Shown here one piece after another: positions 14,592 through 21,588 of a DNA stretch of 41,687 bases. The notes under the pieces were generated by a model, which was given only the letters and a program-made list of their open reading frames with translations, searched no databases and was not told the origin of the DNA. Origin of the DNA: Streptomyces sp. ISL-12 (lineage in GTDB: Bacteria > Actinomycetota > Actinomycetes > Streptomycetales > Streptomycetaceae); the NCBI RefSeq assembly GCF_018614415.1, contig NZ_JAGGOO010000138.1, positions 1 to 41,687 of the forward strand. The letters are read 5' to 3'. Position 1 is the stretch's first letter. Every line of letters begins with the position of its first letter. The translations under genes were made by a program, and so were the position numbers.

Positions 14592-14698
14592 GGTAGGACC
14601 CTGGTAGGACCCTGATATCGGCCCTGATGAGGCGCCGGGGAGATGTTCGACGACACGCCGCTGCGAAGATCAGGGGAGTCTCCGGGATACACCCTGAT
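14592..14698. promoter_or_regulatory. Candidate operator repeats in the divergent PspC/kinase promoter
   Basis: Two perfect adjacent 11-bp copies of GGTAGGACCCT (14592-14602, 14603-14613), one helical turn each, are followed by GCCCTGAT (14621-14628), an inverted ATCAGGG (14669-14675) and CCCTGAT (14692-14698). Repeats of CCCTGAT on both strands between a kinase gene and its presumed target suggest a binding site for the response regulator. This is inference from position and symmetry. Confidence 0.45.
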
Positions 14699-14732
14699 GC
14701 CCTGGCCCCGGGGCCGTGTGACCATCGTTGGC

Positions 14733-16025
14733 ATGCCGGAAGCCGCAGCAGCGCCAGTCGTCGAGCCACGGCCGCCGCGCAAGCTCTACCGCAGCAGCGA
14801 CGGACGCTGGCTCGGTGGAGTGGCGCGGGGGCTCGCGGGCCACCTCGGGCTGCCCGTGGTCTGGGTGCGGCTGGTCTTCGTCGGCCTGTTCATGGCCGAC
14901 GGGCTCGGCGCGCTGCTCTACGCGGCGTTCTGGTTCTTCGTGCCGCTCGGCGTCGGCGGTGTCGACGCACAGAAGCCGCCGTCCCTCGTCTCCACCGAGA
15001 CCTCCCCGGACGGCCGCCGCAGACTCGTCGCCCGCAGACCGGACAAGGGACAGATCGTCGCCCTGCTCCTCATGGTCGTCGTGGCCATGGTCTTCGTGGG
15101 CAACGTGAATCTGAGCGGCGGGGTGAAGGCGTACCTCTGGCCGACCGTGCTGGTCGGCGCGGGCGTCGCCCTCGTCTGGCGGCAGGCGGACAACGCCCGC
15201 CGGGCCCGCTGGGTCGAGGCGGGCCGGCGCCGGCGCACGGTCCGGTTGCTGCGCGCGGTGGCCGGGGTGCTGCTGGTGACGGCCGGTGTCTCCGGCATCT
15301 TCGTGCTGCAGGGCTCAGCGGCCCACCTCGGGTCCGTGCTCCAGGCGGCCCTCGCGGTGCTGGTCGGCATAACGCTGCTGGCCGGGCCGTATCTCGTGCG
15401 CATGACGCAGGACCTCTCCGAGGAACGCCTGATGCGTATCCGGGCGCAGGAGCGCGCCGAGGTCGCCGCCCATGTGCACGACTCGGTGCTGCACACCCTG
15501 ACCCTGATCCAGCGCAACGCGGAAAGTCCCGGCGAGGTACGGCGCCTGGCCCGCGCTCAGGAGCGGGACCTGCGTGCCTGGCTCTACAAGCCGGAGGGCA
15601 ACGGCAAGGACGAGGACGACGAGCCGGCCACCCTCGCCGAGGCCGTGAAGCGCGACGCCGCCGAGGTCGAGGACAAGCACGGCGTCCCCATAGAGGTCGT
15701 CGTGGTCGGCGACTGCCCGCTCGACGAACGGATCGGGGCACAGACGCAGGCCGCGCGCGAAGCGATGGTGAACGCGGCCAAGTACGGTGGCGAGGGCGGT
15801 GCCGTACAGGTCTTCGCCGAAGTCGAGGGCAGGACGGTCTTCGTGTCCGTCCGGGACCGGGGACCCGGCTTCGACCTCGAGTCGATACCCGCCGACCGGA
15901 TGGGTGTCAGAGAATCGATCATCGGCCGCATGGAACGCAACGGCGGCACGGCGCGACTGCGCGCGGTGCCCGGCGGCGGCACGGAGGTCGAGCTGGAGAT
16001 GGAGAGGGCGGAGAAGACGTCATGA
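14733..16025 (+). CDS. PspC-domain sensor histidine kinase (LiaS/DesK type)
   Basis: This 430-residue membrane kinase has a PspC domain at the N-terminus (KLYRSSDGRWLGGVARGLAG, about 21-80), which is unusual for kinases outside actinobacteria. Three or four membrane helices follow (LLLMVVVAMVFVGNV, LLRAVAGVLLVTAGVSGIFVL, LQAALAVLVGITLLAGPYLV). The HisKA_3-type dimerisation helix has the phospho-acceptor histidine in AAHVHDSVLHTLTLIQRNAE near residue 250. The ATPase domain shows the N box MVNAAKYG, the G1 box DRGPGFDLES and the G2 region MGVRESIIGRM. It should phosphorylate the LuxR-type regulator, whose ATG overlaps its stop (ATGA). The start ATG 14733 has no clear ribosome-binding site, so initiation may be leaderless. 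Adjacent to a divergent LiaF-like gene, it forms a LiaFSR-like envelope-stress module. Confidence 0.88.
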   Translation: MPEAAAAPVVEPRPPRKLYRSSDGRWLGGVARGLAGHLGLPVVWVRLVFVGLFMADGLGALLYAAFWFFVPLGVGGVDAQKPPSLVSTETSPDGRRRLVARRPDKGQIVALLLMVVVAMVFVGNVNLSGGVKAYLWPTVLVGAGVALVWRQADNARRARWVEAGRRRRTVRLLRAVAGVLLVTAGVSGIFVLQGSAAHLGSVLQAALAVLVGITLLAGPYLVRMTQDLSEERLMRIRAQERAEVAAHVHDSVLHTLTLIQRNAESPGEVRRLARAQERDLRAWLYKPEGNGKDEDDEPATLAEAVKRDAAEVEDKHGVPIEVVVVGDCPLDERIGAQTQAAREAMVNAAKYGGEGGAVQVFAEVEGRTVFVSVRDRGPGFDLESIPADRMGVRESIIGRMERNGGTARLRAVPGGGTEVELEMERAEKTS

Positions 16026-16741
16026 GCGACCCGACCGAAGCGAACGCGGAGTCCGCCGAGTCGACCGGCGGTGCGGCCGGGCGGCACGTGCGCGTGGTCC
16101 TCGTCGACGACCACCGTATGTTCCGTACGGGCGTGCAGGCCGAGATCGGCCGGACCGAGCAGACCGGGGTCGAGGTGGTCGGCGAGGCCGCCGACGTCGA
16201 CCAGGCCGTCACGGTCATCACCGCGACCCGGCCCGAGGTGGTCCTGCTCGACGTCCACCTCCCGGGCGGCGGTGGCGTCGAAGTCCTGCGTCGCTGCGCC
16301 CCGTTGATGGCCGACGCCGAGCGGCCCGTCCGCTTCCTCGCCCTGTCCGTCTCGGACGCGGCGGAGGACGTGATCGGTGTGATCCGCGGTGGCGCCCGCG
16401 GCTATGTGACCAAGACGATCACCGGTTCCGACCTCGTCGACTCGGTCTTCCGCGTCCAGGAGGGCGACGCCGTCTTCTCGCCCCGCCTGGCCGGCTTCGT
16501 CCTCGACGCCTTTGCCTCCACCGACGCTCCGCCGGTCGACGAGGACCTCGACCGCCTCACCCAGCGGGAGCGCGAGGTGCTGCGCCTCATCGCCCGTGGC
16601 TACGCGTACAAGGAGATCGCCAAGCAGCTGTTCATCTCCGTCAAGACGGTCGAGTCCCATGTCTCGGCGGTCCTGCGCAAACTCCAGTTGTCCAACCGCC
16701 ACGAGCTGACGAGGTGGGCCACCGCGCGGCGCCTCGTCTGA
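16022..16741 (+). CDS. LuxR-family response regulator (NarL/LiaR type)
   Basis: This 239-residue protein is the partner of the PspC-fused kinase. The receiver domain (about 22-145) begins HVRVVLVDDHRMFRTGVQAE, with the acidic pair in VDD and the phospho-accepting aspartate in VVLLDVHLPGGGG near residue 80. The C-terminal LuxR-type helix-turn-helix (about 175-235) is DRLTQREREVLRLIARGYAY followed by KEIAKQLFISVKTVESHVSA. An N-terminal extension of 20 acidic/small residues is probably disordered. The ATGA overlap with the kinase gene indicates translational coupling. It probably binds the repeats at 14592-14698 and controls the divergent PspC/LiaF-like gene, its own operon, or both. Confidence 0.92.
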   Translation: MSDPTEANAESAESTGGAAGRHVRVVLVDDHRMFRTGVQAEIGRTEQTGVEVVGEAADVDQAVTVITATRPEVVLLDVHLPGGGGVEVLRRCAPLMADAERPVRFLALSVSDAAEDVIGVIRGGARGYVTKTITGSDLVDSVFRVQEGDAVFSPRLAGFVLDAFASTDAPPVDEDLDRLTQREREVLRLIARGYAYKEIAKQLFISVKTVESHVSAVLRKLQLSNRHELTRWATARRLV

Positions 16742-16948
16742 CCCGGCCCGCACCGGACGGCCTTGCCGGCCTGTGTAGGTGACTCAGGTCCCCTCTCGGG
16801 GCCGTTCTCTTCACGCAGGGTGATGACCGATGTGTGGAATCGGGGGCACGGCGGCCGGGTGGAGCGTTGCCCCGTAGGGGACCGGGGGACCGGGGACTGG
16901 GGGACTGGCGGCCGGCCGGGTCCGCGCCCTTCATTAGGCTCCGGACTC
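16742..16948. repeat. Intergenic region with short G-rich tandem repeats
   Basis: Between the regulator gene and the next membrane protein, 16874-16912 holds a degenerate 8/9-bp array (GGGGACCG, GGGGGACCG, GGGGACTG, GGGGGACTG). No convincing terminator hairpin follows the regulator gene. TAGGCT at 16935-16940 may be the -10 element of the next gene, eight bases before its ATG. Confidence 0.6.
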
Positions 16949-17302
16949 ATGGACGTACTCATCCACCTCTTCGTCGGTCTGCACATCATCGGCATCGCGG
17001 CGCTGCTCGGCGGCTTCCTCACCCAGATGAAGGCGATGGGCGAGGGCACCGCACGCTTCGGCCCGGCGATGCTGCACGGCGCGCTGACCATGCTGGTCAC
17101 GGGGGTGATCCTGGTCGGGCTGAACCAGGCCGACGACCAGTCCGTCAACAACATCAAGATCGGCGTGAAGCTGGCCGTGCTGGTCGTGATCCTCGGCCTC
17201 GTCTACGTGAAACGGGACGAGGAGAAGGTGGAGAAGGGGCTGTTCGGGCTTGTCGGCGCGCTGACCATGCTGAACGTCTTCATCGCGGTGCTGTGGACCT
17301 GA
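16949..17302 (+). CDS. Small integral membrane protein (117 aa), hypothetical
   Basis: Nearly the whole 117 residues are membrane-embedded. Helices are LIHLFVGLHIIGIAALLGGF, MLHGALTMLVTGVILVGL, IGVKLAVLVVILGLVYV and LFGLVGALTMLNVFIAVLW, with a short charged loop (KRDEEKVEKG) before the last. This resembles small conserved Streptomyces membrane proteins of unknown function; no domain gives a role. The ATG at 16949 has no Shine-Dalgarno sequence but is preceded by TAGGCT at a distance that would start transcription on the ATG itself, so it is probably leaderless. It may be independent of the upstream two-component operon because of the 207-base gap. Confidence 0.78.
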   Translation: MDVLIHLFVGLHIIGIAALLGGFLTQMKAMGEGTARFGPAMLHGALTMLVTGVILVGLNQADDQSVNNIKIGVKLAVLVVILGLVYVKRDEEKVEKGLFGLVGALTMLNVFIAVLWT

Positions 17303-17366
17303 GCGCCGGCCGCGCGGACGCGACCGGCGTACCAGGCCGGGGCCGGTGCCTGGGGAGCGGAACCGC

Positions 17367-18539
17367 TCAGGCCGGGCGCACCACGCTGTAGATCGACGAC
17401 TCGCCGTCGTAGTAGACGGACTCCTCGCGGACGTAGGCGCCCGGCTTCGGCGCGTGGATCATCATGCCGTTGCCGATGTAGATGCCGACGTGCGAGATGT
17501 CGTCGTAGAAGAAGACCAGGTCACCGGGTTGCGCCGCGGAGACGGACACCGTCGTTCCGGCGTTGACCTGGTCGTAGGTGGTGCGGGGCAGGTCGACGCC
17601 CGCGTCCTTCCAGGCGGCCTGGGTGAGGCCGGAGCAGTCGTAGGAGTCGGGGCCGGTGGCGCCCCAGACGTACGGCTTGCCGATCTGGGCGCGGGCGAAG
17701 GCCAGGGCCTTCTCGGCCTTGGTGGCGTACGAGGAGTCGGTCGCGGACGTCGACCCGGTCGACCCCGTCGACTCCGAGGAGCCGCTCTCCTGCGCGGCGG
17801 CGGCCTGCGCGGCCTCCTCCTGGCGCCGCTGCTCCTCGGCCTGCTGCCGGGCCAGCTCCTCGGCCTTGCGGGCCGCCTCCTCCTGCTTCTTCTTCTCGAT
17901 CGCGGCGAGCCGCGCCTTCTCCTGGGCTGTCAGGTCGGCCAGCAGCTCACGCGCAGAGGCGAGTTTCGTCTGGACGGTGGCCTTGGCCGTCTTCAGGTCC
18001 TTCTGTGACGTGGTGAGCGTCTGGAGGCTCTCGGTGGCCTCCTGGCGCTTCTCCATCGTCTCGGCCTGCTGGGTGACGTAGTCGTCGACCATCTGCTTCT
18101 GGCGGCCGGTGAGCCGGTCCATCAGCTGGTTCTGGTCGAAGTAGTCCTGCGGGGAGTCCGCGAGCAGGAGGGTCGCGGTGTCGGAGACGGCCGCGCCGGT
18201 GCGGTACTGGGCGGCGGCGAAGGAGCCCAGCTCCTCGCGCGCGTCGTTCAGCTCCTGGGTGCGCTGGGCGACGTCGTCCAGGAGGCTGTCGACCCGCTCG
18301 CGCTGGATCGCGGTCTTCTCCTTGGCCGCGTTGTACTTCTCGGTGGCCGACCCGGCCTGGCGGTAGAGGTCGTCGACCTTCTTCTGGACCTCTTCGAGGC
18401 TCGGCCGGTCGTCGGCGGGGGCCGCGGTGGCCGTCTGGGGGAGCAGGGCCACGGAGGTCAGCGCGGCCGTGGCCAGGACGGGGGTCCGTATGCCTGCCAT
18501 GAGTGTTCCGGAGGGACGCGACTTGCGGTGCGACGCCAA
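17367..18539 (-). CDS. Secreted NlpC/P60 peptidoglycan endopeptidase with coiled-coil (RipA-like)
   Basis: This 390-residue cell-wall hydrolase is predicted to cut peptide cross-links or stems during growth or germination. A signal peptide (MASHRKSRPSGTLMAGIRTP, then hydrophobic residues to TATAAPAD) leads to a long coiled-coil (about 45-240, Gln/Glu/Lys/Ala-rich), a Ser/Thr linker, and the C-terminal NlpC/P60 domain. The domain has catalytic cysteine in DSYDCSGLTQAAW (about 300), histidine in DDISHVGIYIGNG (about 347), and MMIHAPKPGAYV. The start is TTG 18539: AAGGAG lies nine bases upstream and the MASHRK N-terminus is typical of Streptomyces homologues. The message carries a c-di-AMP riboswitch just upstream (18560-18746), so expression should respond to c-di-AMP, as for other Streptomyces wall hydrolases. 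Confidence 0.92.
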   Translation of the reverse strand: MASHRKSRPSGTLMAGIRTPVLATAALTSVALLPQTATAAPADDRPSLEEVQKKVDDLYRQAGSATEKYNAAKEKTAIQRERVDSLLDDVAQRTQELNDAREELGSFAAAQYRTGAAVSDTATLLLADSPQDYFDQNQLMDRLTGRQKQMVDDYVTQQAETMEKRQEATESLQTLTTSQKDLKTAKATVQTKLASARELLADLTAQEKARLAAIEKKKQEEAARKAEELARQQAEEQRRQEEAAQAAAAQESGSSESTGSTGSTSATDSSYATKAEKALAFARAQIGKPYVWGATGPDSYDCSGLTQAAWKDAGVDLPRTTYDQVNAGTTVSVSAAQPGDLVFFYDDISHVGIYIGNGMMIHAPKPGAYVREESVYYDGESSIYSVVRPA

Positions 18540-18559
18540 GGGAGGCGACTCCTTCCGTG

Positions 18560-18746
18560 CTCCGCCTACCGGGGTGAGCGATGGGGGTGCCCCTGGGCCG
18601 TTCAGGCCTGGGGGAGGGTTCGGGCGGAGGTGGTACGGAAGGCTGCCCTACGGTTCGGGCCCGGGGGAGGGCTGTGAACCGATTCACCCATGTCGCGGTG
18701 GGTCCCCGGTTCCGGGCGCCGCGCGGGCACGCCGGATTCGGCGGAG
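18560..18746 (-). promoter_or_regulatory. c-di-AMP (ydaO-yuaA) riboswitch
   Basis: Read on the minus strand, the leader of the NlpC/P60 gene contains in order the conserved ydaO blocks: CGGAACCGGGGACCC, GGGTGAATCGG, GTAGGGCAGCCTTCCG, CGCCCGAACCC, and CTCACCCCGGTAGGCGG. The outer helix P1 is perfect: CTCCGCC (18746-18740) pairs with GGCGGAG (18566-18560). The 3' end lies about ten bases before the AAGGAG ribosome-binding site. In Streptomyces this class sits upstream of wall hydrolases such as rpfA and NlpC/P60 genes and turns expression off at high c-di-AMP. I recognise it by these sequence blocks and the helix; no covariance search was done. Confidence 0.87.
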
Positions 18747-18796
18747 GCCGCGCGGCCCGGCGACGTTCGCCGGTGGGGGTCGAGCGGCCCGCCCGC

Positions 18797-18826
18797 ACCG
18801 TAGCCAACTCGTGCGGCCCCTGTGAA
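18797..18826 (-). promoter_or_regulatory. Possible promoter of the riboswitch/NlpC transcript
   Basis: On the minus strand TTCACA (18826-18821) and TACGGT (18802-18797) are 18 bases apart, about 50 bases before the start of the riboswitch P1 helix. The -35 is only a partial match to consensus. Confidence 0.4.
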
Positions 18827-18952
18827 GGTTGAAGGGTGATATGCCCGATACATTTTCGTGACCTGGAGGACGTCCCTCACGGTGGGTGATGTGCGGTGAC
18901 GGGATCGTGTCCGGTGGTCCGGGTCCGGCCGGGTTTTCGAGGGGGCGTCCGG

Positions 18953-18975
18953 TTGTCGGTGGGGCACCCTAGACT
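18953..18975 (+). promoter_or_regulatory. PafBC-type (RecA-NDp) DNA-damage promoter of pcrA
   Basis: TTGTCGGTG (18953-18961), eight bases, then TAGACT (18970-18975) match every fixed position of the actinobacterial motif TTGTCRGTG-N8-TAnnnT, known from mycobacteria as the LexA-independent DNA-damage promoter used with PafBC. The helicase ATG is nine bases after the -10, so transcription begins at or near the start codon. Confidence 0.75.
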
Positions 18976-18984
18976 CGTAGAGCG

Positions 18985-21495
18985 ATGAGCAGCCTCTTTG
19001 ACGACAGCTTCCTGGCGAGCCTCCAGGCCCCCCGCGGCCACGAGGAGGAACCTCCGCCACCCCCCGAGGACGAGCACGTACCGGAGCCGATCCCGGACGA
19101 TCTGTTCGCCGGGAAGTTCGACGTGCCGCCGGACCGGGACCACTACTACCGGGACGGCGCCCCGCGCCCGGTACTGGACCCCGCCGCGCTCCTGGACGGG
19201 CTGAACGAGAACCAGCGCGCCGCGGTCGTCCACGCCGGCTCCCCGCTGCTCATCGTCGCCGGCGCCGGCTCCGGCAAGACCCGCGTACTCACCCACCGCA
19301 TCGCCCACCTGCTCGGCGCGCGCGGCGTCCATCCCGGCCAGATCCTCGCGATCACGTTCACCAACAAGGCCGCCGGTGAGATGAAGGAGCGCGTCGAGCA
19401 GCTCGTCGGCCCGCGGGCGAACGCCATGTGGGTCATGACGTTCCACAGCGCGTGCGTCCGCATCCTGCGGAGGGAATCGAAGAAGCTCGGTTTCACGTCG
19501 TCGTTCTCGATCTACGACGCCGCCGACTCCAAGCGGCTGATGGCGCTCGTCTGCCGTGATCTCGACCTCGACCCGAAGCGCTTCCCGCCGAAGTCCTTCA
19601 GCGCCAAGATCTCGAACCTGAAGAACGAGCTGATCGACGAGGAGGACTTCGCCGCCCAGGCCGCCGACGGTTTCGAGAAGACCCTCGCCCAGGCGTACGC
19701 GATGTACCAGACGCGGCTGCGCGAGGCCAACGCCCTCGACTTCGACGACCTGATCATGACGACGGTCAACCTGCTGCGCGCCTTCCCGGACGTCGCCGAG
19801 CACTACCGCCGCCGCTTCCGGCACGTCCTGGTCGACGAGTACCAGGACACCAACCACGCCCAGTACGCCCTGGTGCGCGAGCTGGTCGGCACCGGCGCCC
19901 ATGACGAGGACGTCCCGCCGGGCGAGGGCGACGTCCCGCCCGCCGAACTGTGCGTCGTGGGCGACGCCGACCAGTCGATCTACGCCTTCCGCGGCGCGAC
20001 CATCCGCAACATCCTCCAGTTCGAGGAGGACTACCCGGACGCGACCACGATCCTCCTGGAGCAGAACTACCGCTCCACGCAGACCATCCTGTCCGCCGCC
20101 AACGCGGTCATCGAGCGCAACGAGTCGCGCCGCCCGAAGAACCTGTGGACCAACGCGGGCGCGGGCGAGCGGATCACCGGGTACGTCGCCGACACCGAGC
20201 ACGACGAGGCGCAGTTCGTCGCCGACGAGATCGACCGGCTCACGGACGCGGGCGAGGCCAAGGCCGGCGACGTCGCCGTCTTCTACCGCACCAACGCCCA
20301 GTCCCGTGTCTTCGAAGAGGTCTTCATCCGCACCGGCCTGCCCTACAAGGTCGTCGGAGGCGTCCGCTTCTACGAGCGCAAGGAGGTCCGGGACGTCCTG
20401 GCCTACCTGCGGGTCCTCGCCAACCCCGAGGACTCGGTGCCGCTGCGGCGCATCCTCAACGTGCCCAAGCGGGGCATCGGCGACCGCGCCGAGGCGATGA
20501 TCGACGCCCTCGCCCAGCGCGAGAAGATCAGCTTCCCGCAGGCGCTCCGGCGCGTCGACGAGGCGTACGGCATGGCCGCGCGCTCCACGAACGCCGTCAA
20601 GCGCTTCAACACGCTGATGGAGGACCTCCGTACGATCGCCGAGTCCGGCGCCGGACCGGCCACCGTGCTGGAGGCGATACTGGAACGCACCGGCTACCTC
20701 GCCGAGTTGCAGGCCTCCACCGATCCGCAGGACGAGACCCGGATCGAGAACCTCCAGGAACTCGCCGCCGTCGCCCTGGAGTTCGAGCAGGAGCGCGCGG
20801 AGGCGGAGGGGGAGCAGGCCGGGTCCGGGACTCTGGCCGACTTCCTGGAGCGGGTCGCGCTGGTCGCGGACTCCGACCAGATCCCGGATGAGGAGGACGG
20901 CGACGGCGTCGTCACGCTGATGACGCTGCACACCGCCAAGGGCCTGGAGTTCCCGGTCGTCTTCCTGACCGGCATGGAGGACGGCGTCTTCCCGCACATG
21001 CGCGCCCTCGGCCAGACCAAGGAACTGGAGGAGGAGCGGAGACTGGCGTACGTCGGCATCACGCGTGCGCGTGAGCGGCTGTACCTGACCCGTTCGACGC
21101 TGCGCAGCGCCTGGGGGCAGCCGTCGTACAACCCGCCCTCACGGTTCCTGGAGGAGATCCCGGCCGCCCACCTGGCGTGGAAGCGGACGGGCGCGAGTGC
21201 CGCCGCCTCGTCCGCCGGGCCGGTGTCCGGGGTGGCGGCCTCGCTGTCCTCCTCGCAGTCCCGGTCGCGGTCGCGTTCGTCGGCGTCCGGCGGGTCCGGG
21301 TTCGCCACGCGCCGGGGCGGTGAGCAGCCGGCGGTGTCGCTGGCGGTCGGGGACCGGGTCACGCACGACCAGTTCGGACTCGGGACCGTGGTCGCGGTGA
21401 AGGGCACGGGGAGCAACGCCGAGGCGACGGTCGACTTCGGTGACACCAAGCCGAAGCGGCTGCTGCTGCGGTACGCGCCGGTGGAGAAGCTCTGA
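18985..21495 (+). CDS. pcrA: ATP-dependent DNA helicase PcrA/UvrD
   Basis: This 836-residue superfamily 1A 3'-5' helicase is predicted to act in nucleotide excision repair, replication restart and removal of RecA filaments. Motifs appear in order: Q-motif LNENQRAAVVHAGSP (about 75), Walker A AGAGSGKTRVLTHRIA (about 92), Ia AITFTNKAAGEMKERV, Walker B DEYQDTNHAQYAL (about 283), III VVGDADQSIYAFRGA, IV LLEQNYRSTQTI, V TLHTAKGLEFPVVFL and VI YVGITRARERL. A 60-residue Ser/Arg-rich linker leads to the C-terminal Tudor-like domain (GDRVTHDQFGLGTVVAVKGT), the RNA-polymerase-contact module of PcrA. The first 65 residues are acidic and Pro-rich, as in Streptomyces homologues. A DNA-damage-type promoter lies just upstream, fitting a repair role. 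A GC hairpin with a TTCG loop follows the stop. Confidence 0.95.
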   Translation: MSSLFDDSFLASLQAPRGHEEEPPPPPEDEHVPEPIPDDLFAGKFDVPPDRDHYYRDGAPRPVLDPAALLDGLNENQRAAVVHAGSPLLIVAGAGSGKTRVLTHRIAHLLGARGVHPGQILAITFTNKAAGEMKERVEQLVGPRANAMWVMTFHSACVRILRRESKKLGFTSSFSIYDAADSKRLMALVCRDLDLDPKRFPPKSFSAKISNLKNELIDEEDFAAQAADGFEKTLAQAYAMYQTRLREANALDFDDLIMTTVNLLRAFPDVAEHYRRRFRHVLVDEYQDTNHAQYALVRELVGTGAHDEDVPPGEGDVPPAELCVVGDADQSIYAFRGATIRNILQFEEDYPDATTILLEQNYRSTQTILSAANAVIERNESRRPKNLWTNAGAGERITGYVADTEHDEAQFVADEIDRLTDAGEAKAGDVAVFYRTNAQSRVFEEVFIRTGLPYKVVGGVRFYERKEVRDVLAYLRVLANPEDSVPLRRILNVPKRGIGDRAEAMIDALAQREKISFPQALRRVDEAYGMAARSTNAVKRFNTLMEDLRTIAESGAGPATVLEAILERTGYLAELQASTDPQDETRIENLQELAAVALEFEQERAEAEGEQAGSGTLADFLERVALVADSDQIPDEEDGDGVVTLMTLHTAKGLEFPVVFLTGMEDGVFPHMRALGQTKELEEERRLAYVGITRARERLYLTRSTLRSAWGQPSYNPPSRFLEEIPAAHLAWKRTGASAAASSAGPVSGVAASLSSSQSRSRSRSSASGGSGFATRRGGEQPAVSLAVGDRVTHDQFGLGTVVAVKGTGSNAEATVDFGDTKPKRLLLRYAPVEKL

Positions 21496-21503
21496 CGGAA
21501 CCT

Positions 21504-21537
21504 CGAACCTGCGGCCCCTTCGGGGGCCGGGGCTCGG
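21504..21537. terminator. Convergent terminator with TTCG tetraloop
   Basis: CGGCCCC and GGGGCCG pair around a TTCG tetraloop (21512-21529), and flanking bases (CGAACC with GGCTCG, imperfect) extend the stem. It lies between pcrA (+) and the M23 peptidase gene (-) and can serve both. Confidence 0.72.
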
Positions 21538-21588
21538 GCGTTCTACGTCGGGTGGTTCAGGCGTTCTGCGTCCGGGTGGCCGGGCGGC

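Noticed and set aside
18580..18832. Short plus-strand frames opposite the riboswitch
   Set aside because: They overlap a conserved structured RNA on the other strand and have no supported start.
18877..20997. Long minus-strand frame antisense to pcrA
   Set aside because: All helicase motifs are in the plus frame; the antisense translation has no known domain.
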